A stretch of 64,000 nucleotides of DNA from Bradyrhizobium tropiciagri (GCF_018130545.1 NZ_JAFCKF010000002.1:682001-746000), one strand, 5' to 3'; counted from the stretch's first letter, positions 1 through 10,799 are shown. Numbers and translations: made by a program. Notes: generated by a model not told the origin, from the letters alone.

Positions 1-2
1 CC

Positions 3-425
3 TGCTGCGATGGCTGGCTGAAAATCCGGATTCGCGATCACGACGTCCATCCGGGGCAGCCGTGCCCATTCAGCCGCGCGGGCCAATGCTCGATCTACAA
101 CGAGCGCCCGGTCGATCCATGCCGGAATTTTGTCTGTGGCTGGCTTGCGCCGACAAGCCCGCTGCCTGACTGGATGCGTCCGGACCAATCCAATCTCATC
201 TTTCTCCCCGCGAGCTTCACCTGGCGTACGCTTCCGGTGGATGTCGCTGTCGCCGTCGGGGCGCGCCCGAAAGCAAAGGCCCGCGCGTGGATCGAGGCCT
301 TCAGTCGCGACACGCGACGCCCGCTCCTGCTTCAATCGGACGGAGAATGGCACGCGCACGGACCGCCGGCATTCCTGCACGACATGGTCGCGCGTCTCGC
401 GCAAGATGGCGATCCGTTGAGGTAG
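3..425 (+). CDS. YkgJ-like cysteine-cluster protein, C-terminal part (5' end outside window)
   Basis: The reading frame is open from the first bases of the window to a TAG at 423-425, so the start lies upstream. The visible part begins with a Cys-Cys pair and continues with spaced cysteines, including CPFSRAGQCSIY and RPVDPCRNFVCGWL. This is the arrangement of the YkgJ/Fe-S or zinc cysteine-cluster family, in which 'C-x-IYexRPxxCRxFxCGWL' is the recognisable core. The C-terminal ~80 residues carry no motif I know. The substrate and role of this family are not established; metal binding is inferred from the cysteines. A short GAGGT/ACCTC hairpin overlaps the stop. Confidence 0.6.
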   Translation, partial: CCDGWLKIRIRDHDVHPGQPCPFSRAGQCSIYNERPVDPCRNFVCGWLAPTSPLPDWMRPDQSNLIFLPASFTWRTLPVDVAVAVGARPKAKARAWIEAFSRDTRRPLLLQSDGEWHAHGPPAFLHDMVARLAQDGDPLR

Positions 426-787
426 TATAAAACCTCCATTGGGTTAACCGACGCTTTGCGACAGTCCCTTGATGGCATCCAATATGCCAAATCACACTAT
501 CCATGCCGCAGAGCAGCAAAGATATGTCAGTAGTCACACCCTATTTCTGCATTTGACTTATTGTAATTATTTCAATGTATTAGCCATTGCTTCCGGTCTA
601 TTCCGATGTCGACATGCGACATTTTGATGCAGTGCAATAGTATTATTGTACCATTCTTGTCACAGAGAGACTTTCTTGGACGCAGCTCACCGCGCACATG
701 TGGTATTTGGTGTGTGGTATACATTACCGTTCCTCCACTTTGCGGCGCCCGGCACCCTGCCGCGGCGATTGGCAAGGGGGGAAACAG
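426..787. other. AT-rich intergenic region upstream of porin
   Basis: About 360 bases without a credible gene. The stretch from about 430 to 720 is clearly richer in A and T than the flanking genes. It holds a candidate sigma-70 promoter (553-581) and then a long untranslated leader of roughly 200 bases before the porin start. Confidence 0.5.
553..581 (+). promoter_or_regulatory. candidate sigma-70 promoter for the porin
   Basis: TTGACT at 553-558 and TGTATT at 576-581 are separated by 17 bases, giving five and four matches to the two consensus hexamers. The site is about 205 bases upstream of the porin ATG. This is a consensus match only; no start site is known. Confidence 0.3.
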
Positions 788-2404
788 ATGAAAAAGGCAC
801 TTCTCGCTGGAACGGCATACACCGCGATCTGCCTCGCGCTCGGGCAACAGCCGGTGCGAGCCGCAACACTCGATGACGTCATGGCGCGTCTGGACGCGCT
901 CGAGCGAAACAACACGAAACTCGCCAAGGAGAACGCTCAACTCAGGGATCGCGTGAATCACATCACGAGCAACCCGGCTCCGGCCGCGACGCCCAAGGGC
1001 AACCCGGTGCAACATGCGGCCGTTGCGCCCTCCCCGACACCACCAGCTCCCGAACATGCCGTCGTCAGCGTTGGTGGCGCGCCGATCTACAGCAAGGCGC
1101 CGGGCGGCAATGCTTTCGTCGACAACACCACCGTCACCCTTTACGGGCACGTGGATCTGTCGGGCGACTTCTTCAATGCCGGCGTGTTTGATCAGGGCAA
1201 CAAGTTCGGCGTGTCCAGCAACCTCACCTATTTCGGCGTGCGTGCGCGTCACAACCTCGAGCCATATGGCTTCGCCGGATGGGCCGCCGTCGCCCAATTC
1301 GAATCGCTGGTCGAAGTCGCGGCAACGCCAACCGAACGCGCCGCGTTCGGCACCCGCGACAGCTTCATCGGAATGGAAACGCCGTGGGGCGCCATCAAGG
1401 CCGGCAAATCGGATACGCCGTACAAGAAATCGACCGCGAAGTTCGATCCGTTCTCGGCGACGCTCGGCGACTACAATTCGATCATGGGTAACACCGGCGG
1501 CGACCTGCGCGCCGAGTTCGATTGGCGTGCGGCGCATGCGGTCTGGTACGAATCGCCGATCTGGAACGGCTTCCAGGCAACCTTGATGGCCTCGCCGGGA
1601 CAGAACACGGCGAAGGACAACAGCGACTTCGCGCTCGGCGACTTCAATTGTCCCGGCACTTCCGCGCGCGGCAGCGGCAGCGGCTTCCCGCTGACATCGG
1701 CACCAGAAGGCTGCACCGACGGCTCCTACGGCAATCTCTACAGCGCGTCATTGACCTACAACCACGGTCCATTCACGGCGGTCGCAGCCTACGAGATGCA
1801 CGAAGGCACCAACCGCACCAGCGACGAAGGGGTGACACCGCTGAGCAATGGCGGCGTGTTGATCGTGCCACCGGGCGCCGTCGGCATCGCCAACGAATGG
1901 GCTGCGAAGCTCGGCGCCGGCTATGGCTTCAATGACGGCATCGGCAAGCTGCAGCTCTACGGCATCTACGAGATCATGCGGCGCGAGAACACCGTTGCCG
2001 ACTTCAACGAGCGATCGCGTGACGGTTATTTCGTCAGTGCGACGCAGTCGGTCGGCGCGTGGGATGTCAGTGCGTCCTGGGCTCACGCCAACGCCTCGCC
2101 GGGCTCGCCCGGGACCGGCGTGTTCAACAACTATACGGTCACTCCGGCGGCCGGCTCGGCCGACTTTGCACTCAACAGCGTGGACAGCAGCGCCGATCAG
2201 TATGCGGCAGGCGTGAAGTACCACTTCAGCCCGTTTGCAACCTGGTATCTCGTCGGAAGCTATCTGCGTAACGGCCCCGGCGCGCATTACTGCCTTGGCG
2301 TGAGCGGTCATGGTTACGGCGTGTGCGGACGCGATGCCAACAACAACGTGGTCGCCGGCAACAAGGCGAGCGCGGTGACGACCGGCATGACGTTCGACTT
2401 CTAG
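788..2404 (+). CDS. outer-membrane porin with N-terminal coiled coil
   Basis: Predicted 538-residue porin forming a diffusion channel in the outer membrane. The ATG at 788 is preceded by a purine-rich GGGGGGAAAC site. It begins with a classical signal peptide (MKKALLAG..., cleavage near VRA). After it comes a short heptad-like segment (DDVMARLDALERNNTKLAKE), then a Pro/Ala linker, and from about residue 115 repeated amphipathic strands starting VTLYGHVDLSGDF. The chain ends in Phe (MTFDF), as outer-membrane beta-barrels do. The frame stays open upstream to 698, but only the 788 start gives a signal peptide. The N-terminal coiled coil resembles trimeric porins of beta- and alphaproteobacteria. 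The cysteine motif usual at the mature N-terminus of many Bradyrhizobium porins is absent. Substrate preference cannot be read from sequence. Confidence 0.88.
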   Translation: MKKALLAGTAYTAICLALGQQPVRAATLDDVMARLDALERNNTKLAKENAQLRDRVNHITSNPAPAATPKGNPVQHAAVAPSPTPPAPEHAVVSVGGAPIYSKAPGGNAFVDNTTVTLYGHVDLSGDFFNAGVFDQGNKFGVSSNLTYFGVRARHNLEPYGFAGWAAVAQFESLVEVAATPTERAAFGTRDSFIGMETPWGAIKAGKSDTPYKKSTAKFDPFSATLGDYNSIMGNTGGDLRAEFDWRAAHAVWYESPIWNGFQATLMASPGQNTAKDNSDFALGDFNCPGTSARGSGSGFPLTSAPEGCTDGSYGNLYSASLTYNHGPFTAVAAYEMHEGTNRTSDEGVTPLSNGGVLIVPPGAVGIANEWAAKLGAGYGFNDGIGKLQLYGIYEIMRRENTVADFNERSRDGYFVSATQSVGAWDVSASWAHANASPGSPGTGVFNNYTVTPAAGSADFALNSVDSSADQYAAGVKYHFSPFATWYLVGSYLRNGPGAHYCLGVSGHGYGVCGRDANNNVVAGNKASAVTTGMTFDF

Positions 2405-2458
2405 CGGCCCATAACGATCATCCGAAAGCGGGATCACACGTCCGCGCAGCAAACAAAA

Positions 2459-2482
2459 CGGGGGAAGCTTGCGCTTCCCCCG
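2459..2482. terminator. bidirectional terminator between porin and M23 lipoprotein
   Basis: Perfect 10-bp stem CGGGGGAAGC/GCTTCCCCCG with a 4-base loop. It is followed by a T-rich tract on the plus strand and preceded by an A-rich tract, so it can end both the porin transcript and the convergent M23 transcript. Confidence 0.8.
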
Positions 2483-2521
2483 TTGTCTTTGTTGTGAGAC
2501 TTGGAAGTCCCGGCGCGCAAC

Positions 2522-3910
2522 TTACGCGCCGTTGAGGAACTGGAGCGGATCGACCGGAGACGATCCCTTGCGAATTTCGAAGTGAAGCTGCGGCGAGCTC
2601 GCCTCGCCTGACTGCCCCGACTTGGCAATCACCTGTCCGCGCTTGATGGTATCGCCACGCTTCACCAGGATTTCGCTCGTATGGGCGTAAGCGGTGACGT
2701 AGCCGTTGGAATGGCGAACCAGCACGAGGTTGCCGTAGCCCTTCAGCTCGTTGCCGGAGTAAGCGACGACGCCGTCTTCGGCGGCCTTCACCGGCGTGCC
2801 TTCGGGCACCGCGACGTTGATGCCGTCATTGACCTTGCCGTTGGTCTTCGAACCATAGGCGGTGATGACCTTGCCGCGCACCGGCCAGCGGAAGGTCGGC
2901 AATGCGCCGGTGGCCTCGCTCGACTTGGCGGCGACAGGCGCCTCAGTGGCAACGGCCGGCTGCTCCACCGTTGCGGTCGGCTGCACCAGCCGCGCGCTCT
3001 GCTGCGGCAGCGCAGTGGCGACGACCTTCGGGGCCGCCACGGCCGGCGCAGGAGCCGCCATCGCGACCGGCGCGGCAGCAACAGGTTGCGCAACGGGCGC
3101 TGGTGCCGCCATCGCGGTCTTGGCACCGGGCACCACGAGCTTCATGCCGAGACTGAGCCTCGCCGACTGATCGAGATTGTTGGCGCGAGCGAGCTCAGCC
3201 ACCGGGATGTGGTGCTGGCGCGCGATGCTGTGCAGCGTGTCGCCGCGGTTGACATAATGGACGCCGGAAGGCGCCGCCGCCATGGCGACCGGGCGCGCGG
3301 CGGGTGCCGCCATCGCAGGCGCTGCGGCCGATGCCGTCGGGTGCGGAATGATCAGCTGCTGGCCGGGCGACAGCGCGCGCGGTCCCTTGTAGCCGTTGGC
3401 GCGGAGGATCTCGGCGGTCGAGACGTTGTAGCGGCGCGCCAGCACCTCCAGCGTATCGCTGGTGCCGACGATGATGGTGGTGCCGCCATGGCCGACATGC
3501 GCTGCGGCGACCGAATGCGGAACGGTGCCGGTGGCCTCGATCTGCGGCCGCGCGGGCGGCGGTGTGTAGGACGAAAGCCCGCGGCCGCCTCCGGAGACGC
3601 CAGCGTTGGCATTGGCAACCGGATAGGATTGCGGTGCAGCGACCGGCGGCGGCAACGGCTGTGACTGATACTGCGAATATTGCGGCTGCGTTCGCGGCCG
3701 CGCGTATTGCGGCAGCTCACGCGGCGGCGGCGCCTGCTGCACGGTGCCGGTCGGCTGCGGATCAAACGCAAACGGATTTTGCGAGTAGGAGTTTTGCGAG
3801 AAGCGCGACGACATATCGGCGCTGCAACCGGCAAAAGCCATGGACATCAGCGTCAGCACCGCAACCTGCGGCACGCGACGCGAGCGAAGCAACTCAACAA
3901 CCCCAGACAT
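2522..3910 (-). CDS. nlpD: LysM/M23 peptidoglycan-hydrolase-like lipoprotein (NlpD/EnvC type)
   Basis: 462 residues. The start is a lipoprotein signal with lipobox FAGC near residue 29. It is followed by a Pro/Gln-rich linker, two LysM modules (around residues 145-190 and 217-260, each with a GDTL- or SDTLEVLA-like opening and ending in a P-G-QQL or LGMKLVVPG motif), an Ala/Pro-rich spacer, and a C-terminal M23 domain (about 345-460). In the M23 domain HxH is seen as QLHFEIRKG, but the first zinc ligand region reads AYGSKTNGKVNDGINVAVPEGTPV, with Asn-Asp where active enzymes have HxGxD. It may therefore be a catalytically dead amidase activator like NlpD/EnvC. Located directly downstream of pcm and surE, the usual nlpD neighbourhood. 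Confidence 0.88.
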   Translation of the reverse strand: MSGVVELLRSRRVPQVAVLTLMSMAFAGCSADMSSRFSQNSYSQNPFAFDPQPTGTVQQAPPPRELPQYARPRTQPQYSQYQSQPLPPPVAAPQSYPVANANAGVSGGGRGLSSYTPPPARPQIEATGTVPHSVAAAHVGHGGTTIIVGTSDTLEVLARRYNVSTAEILRANGYKGPRALSPGQQLIIPHPTASAAAPAMAAPAARPVAMAAAPSGVHYVNRGDTLHSIARQHHIPVAELARANNLDQSARLSLGMKLVVPGAKTAMAAPAPVAQPVAAAPVAMAAPAPAVAAPKVVATALPQQSARLVQPTATVEQPAVATEAPVAAKSSEATGALPTFRWPVRGKVITAYGSKTNGKVNDGINVAVPEGTPVKAAEDGVVAYSGNELKGYGNLVLVRHSNGYVTAYAHTSEILVKRGDTIKRGQVIAKSGQSGEASSPQLHFEIRKGSSPVDPLQFLNGA

Positions 3911-4020
3911 GGTTACTCACTCGTACGCAACAAAAGACTGTTTTGAGTAAACACGTCGCGAGTAAATAACCGCTTAACCCTGCGAATAAGGCGTTGGTGC
4001 CAAGCAGCAAATCGCCAAAC

Positions 4021-4677
4021 TTACAATTCGCGGGCGATTCCCGGCAGCGCCGGCACGAAGCGGACGTCGACCAATTCCTTGCGGTCGAAGCCGTTTGCCG
4101 TCCGCACCATTCGGACCAGGGTCTGGGTGCCCTGATGCGGTCCGACCGGGGCGATCAGGACACCACCTTGCTGAAGCCGCTCCAGCAGCTTCTCCGGGAT
4201 CTGCTCCATCGCCGCGGTGACGATGATGCGGTCGAAATCGCCCGCCCCGCCCGGGACGTCGAAGCCGTCGCCGAGCAGAACCTCGATGTTGTAGTAGCCC
4301 AGCTTCTCGAGCCGTTTGCGGGCCCCGTCGGCCAGCGTCCGGTAGCGCTCGATGGTCAGGACCTGCTTGCACAGCCGGGATAGCACGGCCGCCTGGTAAC
4401 CCGAGCCGGTGCCGATCTCGAGCACGCGGTGGTCCTTCTGCAGCTGCAACTGCTCGGTCATGTAGGCCACCACGAAGGGCTGGCTGATGGTCTGCCCGCA
4501 GGCGATCGCAAGCGCGCTGTCGCGATAGGCATAATTGCGATCGCGCGGCTCGACGAACACCTCGCGCGGCACCTCTTCCATGGTGCGCAACACCGCCTGA
4601 TCGCTCACCCCCCGTCGCCGCAGGGTGAGCTGAAACATCATCTTCTCGGTCGGATCGGGGGTTACGGCCATGTTCAT
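4021..4677 (-). CDS. pcm: protein-L-isoaspartate O-methyltransferase
   Basis: 218 residues, normal family length. Pcm transfers a methyl group from SAM to isoaspartyl residues of damaged proteins, starting their repair in the cytoplasm. The SAM-binding motif [14 protein letters not shown] is near residue 86. The upstream [12 protein letters not shown] segment and the downstream GDGF and [10 protein letters not shown] motifs are all present. There are two in-frame ATGs (4677 and 4671); neither has a strong ribosome site. It lies between surE and the M23 lipoprotein, as in many proteobacteria where surE, pcm and nlpD are grouped, although here a response-regulator gene on the other strand separates it from surE. 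Confidence 0.93.
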   Translation of the reverse strand: MNMAVTPDPTEKMMFQLTLRRRGVSDQAVLRTMEEVPREVFVEPRDRNYAYRDSALAIACGQTISQPFVVAYMTEQLQLQKDHRVLEIGTGSGYQAAVLSRLCKQVLTIERYRTLADGARKRLEKLGYYNIEVLLGDGFDVPGGAGDFDRIIVTAAMEQIPEKLLERLQQGGVLIAPVGPHQGTQTLVRMVRTANGFDRKELVDVRFVPALPGIAREL

Positions 4678-5050
4678 CAGCGACTCTGGGCAGCAGCGGA
4701 ATCTCGCTCACCTTGATGCCATTGAAATCCGAAATGCCGCGTTAAGGAAAAATTTCCCGTCATCCTTTGTTCCCGGTCAGGAACCGGCACGCCGATTCCC
4801 GGGTTGGCGGCGGTGCGGCAGCTTCCCATATAATCCGGTGCGATGCGCGGTTAACGCCAGATGGCGCGGACCGGGGCTTTTGGTAGAGCCGTCACTCGTC
4901 CGACGCTGGACGAATCCTGTGCTGCGAGCCAGTCAGAGCGATGTGGCGAGCTGGCGTTGCGCGCTGGAAAAGGGCCAATTCCCAAACGTTTGCATTGCGC
5001 CTCGTAGTGTTATTTGCGAGCCTATTTCAGGGACGGGCAAGGATTCCATC
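4678..5050. other. intergenic region between pcm and response-regulator gene
   Basis: About 370 bases between divergent genes. No credible ORF. The only recognisable signal is the EcfG-like element at 4966-4990, upstream of the response-regulator gene. Confidence 0.5.
4966..4990 (+). promoter_or_regulatory. possible EcfG (general stress) promoter, one mismatch
   Basis: GGAAA, 16 bases, CGTT, ending 60 bases before the response-regulator ATG. The consensus for the alphaproteobacterial general-stress sigma factor is GGAAC-N16/17-CGTT, so one base differs. Confidence 0.3.
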
Positions 5051-5428
5051 ATGACAGCGATACGGCCGGCGGGCTGTTCAGTTTTCCTCGTGGAGGACGA
5101 GGTCATGATCCGGATGATGGTCGCCGATATGCTGGAAGAGCTCGGCCACACCGTGGCGGCCGAGGCCGGCGAGATCGGCGAAGCGGTCAAGCTCGCGCAA
5201 TCCACCGAATTCGACCTCGCGATCCTCGACGTCAACGTCAACGGCAAGGTGATCACCCCGGTCGCCGAGCTGATCAACGCCCGCAACCGCCCCTTCATCT
5301 TCGCGACCGGCTATGGCTCGTCCGGTCTGCCGCCGGAATATCGCGACCGCCCGGCGCTGCAAAAACCCTTCCAGCTGGAAACGCTGGCCCAGATGATCTC
5401 CAGTGCGATGAAGCGCGCGCCGGTCTGA
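5051..5428 (+). CDS. single-domain response regulator
   Basis: 125 residues forming one receiver domain and nothing else. The acidic pocket is seen as VEDE near residue 15, the phospho-acceptor Asp in LAILDVNVNG near residue 57, the conserved Thr in FIFATGYGS and the Lys in LQKPFQ. The open frame extends upstream to 4670, but the domain begins at this ATG. No kinase or output gene is adjacent, so the partner is unknown. In this group of bacteria single-domain receivers often act in phosphorelays or stress signalling; that role is inferred here. Confidence 0.85.
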   Translation: MTAIRPAGCSVFLVEDEVMIRMMVADMLEELGHTVAAEAGEIGEAVKLAQSTEFDLAILDVNVNGKVITPVAELINARNRPFIFATGYGSSGLPPEYRDRPALQKPFQLETLAQMISSAMKRAPV

Positions 5429-5446
5429 CGGCTGGCTCAGTGCCGT

Positions 5447-5527
5447 AGCCCGGATGAAGCGCAGCGCAATCCGGTTAAGTCTCCGCGTCGACAGTGGCCC
5501 CGGATTTCGCTTCGCTCCATCCGGGCT
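5447..5527. repeat. REP-like inverted repeat
   Basis: AGCCCGGAT at 5447-5455 pairs with ATCCGGGCT at 5519-5527, with further internal complementarity around GAAGCG/CGCTTC. It lies between convergent genes. This sequence style is common in intergenic spaces of Bradyrhizobium-type genomes. Confidence 0.6.
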
Positions 5528-5533
5528 ATAAGA

Positions 5534-6301
5534 TCACTTCAGCGTCGCGGTCAGCGTTTCCGAGAACGCTTCATCGGTGCGGTCGAGCCGCAGCGGGGTC
5601 ACCGAGACGTAGCGCGCGGCAAGCGCGGCGAGATCGGTGCCTTCGGCCGGCGTATCCATCATCGCCGCGCGCTCGAAGCCGATCCAGAAATAAGGATTGC
5701 CACGTCCGTCGTGACGGCGATCGATCTTCAGGAAACCCTGATTGCGCTTGCCCTGCCGCGTGATCCGGATGCCCTTGACGTCGTCAGGCATGCAGGACGG
5801 GAAGTTGATGTTGATGACGGTGTTTCTCGGCACACCTGCGTCGATCACCTTGCGGATGATGTCGGGGCCGAATTTCAGCGCGGTGTCCCACAGCGGCGCG
5901 TTGCGCGTCTCGATCGAGAACTCCTGCGACAGCGCAAATGACGGAAAGCCCAGGATGGTGCCTTCCAGCGCGCCGGCGATGGTGCCGGAATAGACCACGT
6001 CCTCGGCGACGTTGCGGCCCTTGTTGACGCCGCTCAGCACGAGATCGGGCAGCTTGTCCCCGAGGATGTGACGCGCGCCCATGATGACGCAATCGGTCGG
6101 CGTGCCGCGCACGGCGAAGTGACGCGGGCTGACCTCGCGCAGCCGCAGCGGATCGTTCAGCGACAGCGAATGCGAGACGCCGGACTGATCGAGCTCGGGG
6201 GCGACGATCCAGACGTCATCGGACAACGCGCGCGCGATCTGCTCAATGACCTTCAAGCCCGGAGCGTTGATGCCGTCATCATTGGTGCAGAGAATTCGCA
6301 T
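5534..6301 (-). CDS. surE: 5'/3'-nucleotidase SurE
   Basis: 255 residues. It dephosphorylates nucleoside 5'- and 3'-monophosphates and is a cytoplasmic metal-dependent survival protein. The N-terminal metal site [16 protein letters not shown] (DD pair at residues 8-9) is intact. Ser/Asn residues follow in [14 protein letters not shown], together with the family motif [20 protein letters not shown]. Full length with ATG start. Divergent gene order relative to the neighbouring receiver gene; cotranscription with the upstream serS block is possible but there is a gap of 79 bases. Confidence 0.95.
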   Translation of the reverse strand: MRILCTNDDGINAPGLKVIEQIARALSDDVWIVAPELDQSGVSHSLSLNDPLRLREVSPRHFAVRGTPTDCVIMGARHILGDKLPDLVLSGVNKGRNVAEDVVYSGTIAGALEGTILGFPSFALSQEFSIETRNAPLWDTALKFGPDIIRKVIDAGVPRNTVININFPSCMPDDVKGIRITRQGKRNQGFLKIDRRHDGRGNPYFWIGFERAAMMDTPAEGTDLAALAARYVSVTPLRLDRTDEAFSETLTATLK

Positions 6302-6380
6302 CCGTCAAAGTGCCTCTTGTTCCGATTCGACGCGGGTTTCTTGAATTGCGGTTCTTTACGTCGATGGCCGTCTTAACCGG

Positions 6381-7370
6381 CTAGGGCCGCGGAGGCAAAC
6401 CCGGCGAAGGCCCACGCCATTGCGCCGAGGTGACGCGCCACGGACGGACGAATTTGCCGCTGCCGGCGATCTTGCGCTCGAATACCGGCCAGGCCGTGCT
6501 GGTCGTCCGCCGGATGACCTTGATGACCGGCGTCAGCAGCGGGGCTTCGAGTTTCTTGACCGGTGTGGCCGGACGCGCTTCGGATTTCGGAGCCTCAAGC
6601 TTGGGGGCGTCGGCCTTGGAAGCGACGGCCTCGGGAGTTTCGCATTTCGGAGCTTCGGACCCAAGCGGCTCAACCTTCGGAGAACTTAGCTTGGCAGCCT
6701 CACGCTGGGCAGATTCAGCCTTTTCAGCCTTGGCAGGCTCCGGCTTGGCAGGCTCCGGCTTGGCAGGCTCAAGCTTGGCGGGTGCCTTGGGCTGCTCAGC
6801 CCTCGGCCCGTCGACCTTCCGACCTTCAGGCGCGGGCGCCTCGGGAGTGAGCGGCGCGGACTGGCGAAGCTCTGGCTTGGGAGGTTTCAGAGGCTCCGGT
6901 TTAGGGAGTTCGACGGCTTCCGCCTGGAGAGGCTCAGCCTTGGGCGCTGCGGGCGCCACCGGTGCGGGCGCCTCGGCTGGATTTGCGATGGGAGCTGCCG
7001 CAGCCGATCGCGATTTCAGGCGCGCCAGCAGCTCTTCGATCGACGGCACCGATGCGGTATCAAGCGGCGCACGCGGCGCGGCCGGCGGCGTCGCCCGGAT
7101 TGGAGGCGGCGGAGGCGGTGCAACCATGTCAGACGGTGGTAGATCGGCCGGCGCAAGTTGCGCGAACTTGCCGCGCGCGATCTCCAGCGCCCGGTCGAAG
7201 TCGGGCCTGTCGATCCAGGCCTTCGATTGCACCTCGACCACGCGAGCTTCCCAGAGCCGCGCGGCCTCGATGTCGTAATAGCCCATCTGCTTCTGATTGA
7301 TCAGCTGCAGACCATGCCCGGTGACGGCCCATTGTCGACCAAGCCAGTGGATGTCACGGTGCAGCGGCAT
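6381..7370 (-). CDS. hypothetical protein with Lys-Pro-Glu-Ala repeats
   Basis: About 329 residues (ATG at 7370; a GTG directly before it is an alternative). Three parts are visible. The N-terminal ~75 residues are compact and hydrophobic/aromatic (HRDIHWLGRQWAVTGHG, WEARVVEVQSKAWIDRPDFD). A long middle part is low in complexity and rich in Ala, Pro, Lys and Glu, with repeats such as AKPEPAKPEPAK. The C-terminal ~50 residues are basic (VIKVIRRTTSTAWPVFERK). It starts 16 bases after serS and is probably cotranscribed with it. I do not recognise the family and assign no function. Confidence 0.7.
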   Translation of the reverse strand: MPLHRDIHWLGRQWAVTGHGLQLINQKQMGYYDIEAARLWEARVVEVQSKAWIDRPDFDRALEIARGKFAQLAPADLPPSDMVAPPPPPPIRATPPAAPRAPLDTASVPSIEELLARLKSRSAAAAPIANPAEAPAPVAPAAPKAEPLQAEAVELPKPEPLKPPKPELRQSAPLTPEAPAPEGRKVDGPRAEQPKAPAKLEPAKPEPAKPEPAKAEKAESAQREAAKLSSPKVEPLGSEAPKCETPEAVASKADAPKLEAPKSEARPATPVKKLEAPLLTPVIKVIRRTTSTAWPVFERKIAGSGKFVRPWRVTSAQWRGPSPGLPPRP

Positions 7371-7386
7371 CACACTGGCCCTCGCC

Positions 7387-8784
<1,398 letters not shown>

Positions 8785-8798
8785 CTACCACGACGGTC

Positions 8799-8891
8799 AT
8801 CATCCGCAAAAGCGGATGATCCAGTATTCCAGAGACGTCCGTGTGTGACGGAGGGGCCGCAGCGTACTGGATACCCCGCTTTCGCGGGGTA
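8799..8891. repeat. REP-like element with three hairpins
   Basis: ATCATCCGC-AAAA-GCGGATGAT (8799-8820) and TACCCCGC-TTTC-GCGGGGTA (8872-8891) are perfect hairpins. CCAGTA/TACTGG (8821-8826 and 8865-8870) brackets the middle part. It lies between serS and tatC, and similar palindromes are scattered through Bradyrhizobium genomes. Confidence 0.65.
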
Positions 8892-8917
8892 TGACGGCTG
8901 TTTTTGGGAGAACGAGC

Positions 8918-9724
8918 CTACTCGGCCGGGTTGGTCGCCGACGGCGCCCCGGACGAGGAGCTCGCGGTGGCGGCCTTCTTCTCCACGATCCGGACCGCGA
9001 TGATCGCGCCCTCGTAGAGCGCCAGCAGCGGGATCGCCAGCGAGGCCTGGCTCAGCACGTCGGGCGGCGTCAGCACGGCTGCGATGATGAAGGCGACGAC
9101 GATGAAATAGCGCCGCTTCTCCTTCAGCATCTTCGAGGTGACGATACCGACGCGGCCGAGCAGCGTCAGGATCACCGGCAGCTGGAATGCGATGCCGAAG
9201 GCGAAGATCAGCGACATCATCAGCGAGAGGTACTCGCCGACCTTGGGCAGCAGCTGGATCTGTGCGGTCTCGGCACCGCCGGCCTGCTGCATGCCGAGCG
9301 AGAACCGCACCAGCATCGGCAGCACCACGAAATAGACCAGCGCCGCGCCCATCACGAAGAACACCGGGGTGGCGATCAGATACGGCAGGAAGGCGTTGCG
9401 CTCATGGCGGTAGAGCCCGGGCGCGACGAATTTGTAGATCTGGGTGGCGACGATCGGAAACGAGATGAAGCCGGCGCCGAACAGCGCGAGCTTCAGCTGG
9501 GTGATGAAATATTCCAGCAGCGCCGTGTAGATGAACTTCGAATTCTCGGGACCGGCGATCCAAACGAACGGCCAGACCAGCACGTTGTAGATCTGCTTGG
9601 CGAAGAAGAAGCAAATGATGAAGGCCACGCCGAAGCCGAGCAGCGCCTTGATCAGCCGCGAACGCAGCTCGATCAGGTGATCCATCAAGGGGGCCTTGGA
9701 GGCCTCGATATCTTCGGCACTCAT
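8918..9724 (-). CDS. tatC: Sec-independent protein translocase TatC
   Basis: 268 residues, six predicted membrane helices. TatC is the inner-membrane receptor for twin-arginine signal peptides. The N-terminus [16 protein letters not shown] and the loop [13 protein letters not shown] are the signature regions. The ATG overlaps the tatB stop by four bases (ATGA), so the two are translationally coupled. The C-terminal tail is short and Ala/Ser-rich. Confidence 0.97.
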   Translation of the reverse strand: MSAEDIEASKAPLMDHLIELRSRLIKALLGFGVAFIICFFFAKQIYNVLVWPFVWIAGPENSKFIYTALLEYFITQLKLALFGAGFISFPIVATQIYKFVAPGLYRHERNAFLPYLIATPVFFVMGAALVYFVVLPMLVRFSLGMQQAGGAETAQIQLLPKVGEYLSLMMSLIFAFGIAFQLPVILTLLGRVGIVTSKMLKEKRRYFIVVAFIIAAVLTPPDVLSQASLAIPLLALYEGAIIAVRIVEKKAATASSSSGAPSATNPAE

Positions 9725-10242
9725 GACGCTCTCGCGTCCTTCAGCACGTCGGGCTGTACCGGCGTCGCGTCCTGCGGCGCAGGCTCCGCCTTCACCTCAT
9801 TGGTGATGGCGAGCGGCTCGCCGGCCGCGGCATGCGTCTCGGCTTCGACGAAGGTTTCCGGCGTCGGCTCGGCAGGTGTCGTTGGCGTGACCGGTGCGTC
9901 GCTCGACGTCACCGGCGCGTCGATCGCGGACGCCACCTGCGCATCGACCGGCTTGTCGATCTGCAGGGCGTCGGTGACGTCCTTCTGCAGCGAGGTCATA
10001 ATGTTGCCGCTGGTGATGCCGGTGGCGGCTTCCCGGACCTCGTCGAAGCTCTTCTTGAGGTCGGCCATCTCGGCCTCGCGCATGGCCTCCTGGAACTGAC
10101 CCTGGAATTCGGAGGCCATCTTGCGGGCCTTGCCCATCCATTGCCCGACCATGCGCAGCACGCCCGGCAGCTCTTTCGGGCCGATGGCGATCAGCGCGAC
10201 GACCGCGATGACGACCAGTTCACTCCACCCGATGTCGAACAT
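9721..10242 (-). CDS. tatB: Sec-independent protein translocase TatB
   Basis: 173 residues. It begins [26 protein letters not shown], the standard TatB membrane helix and hinge. An amphipathic helix follows ([18 protein letters not shown]), then a long acidic, Pro/Thr-rich tail typical of alphaproteobacterial TatB. It partners TatC in substrate recognition. Middle gene of tatA-tatB-tatC, with a 176-base gap from tatA. Confidence 0.95.
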   Translation of the reverse strand: MFDIGWSELVVIAVVALIAIGPKELPGVLRMVGQWMGKARKMASEFQGQFQEAMREAEMADLKKSFDEVREAATGITSGNIMTSLQKDVTDALQIDKPVDAQVASAIDAPVTSSDAPVTPTTPAEPTPETFVEAETHAAAGEPLAITNEVKAEPAPQDATPVQPDVLKDARAS

Positions 10243-10418
10243 GAATTCTTCCGCCTAAGCGCGCCGCCATCGGCCCCATGATCTAATAGAACTTGCGGTC
10301 CTAACAGGATTTGGGGCTGCCGGCGCCTTTTCTCAATCGGCGTCCATAGCGCGTCTATGCGACGGCGTCACCGTTCCGCGCAAGGAAAAGCGTCGAAATA
10401 TGCGTCAATACGAACGCG

Positions 10419-10652
10419 TTAGACGGCCTTGCTGCCGACGTCCTGGCGCGCAGCGGACGGCGCCGCATTGTGATCGATCGCCTTGGTAGATTCCGGCTTG
10501 TCTGCGACCTTGTCGTCGTCCTGCATGCCCTTCTTGAAGGCCTTGATGCCCTGGGCGACGTCACCCATCAGGTCCGAAATCTTGCCGCGTCCGAACAGCA
10601 GCAGGACCACTGCGATCACGACGATCCAGTGCCAAATGCTGAGTGAACCCAT
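10419..10652 (-). CDS. tatA: Sec-independent protein translocase TatA
   Basis: 77 residues. [24 protein letters not shown] is the membrane helix and hinge of TatA, followed by the amphipathic helix [13 protein letters not shown] and a polar tail. The start at 10652 has a purine-rich GGAGGG site just upstream; the longer frame (to 10694) begins with residues foreign to the family. TatA forms the translocation pore with TatBC for folded cofactor proteins. Confidence 0.95.
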   Translation of the reverse strand: MGSLSIWHWIVVIAVVLLLFGRGKISDLMGDVAQGIKAFKKGMQDDDKVADKPESTKAIDHNAAPSAARQDVGSKAV

Positions 10653-10799
10653 CCTGCAACCCTCCAGAAATGGCCGGCGGACCGGCCTGAACATGGCCGG
10701 AAGTTAGGCCTGCGGGGTGTCAAAAACAAGGACTTCGGCCGCGGCAAATCGCTGTCGCGGCTACGTAATATTGCTAGGCTTAACCGGGAATATTCCGGG

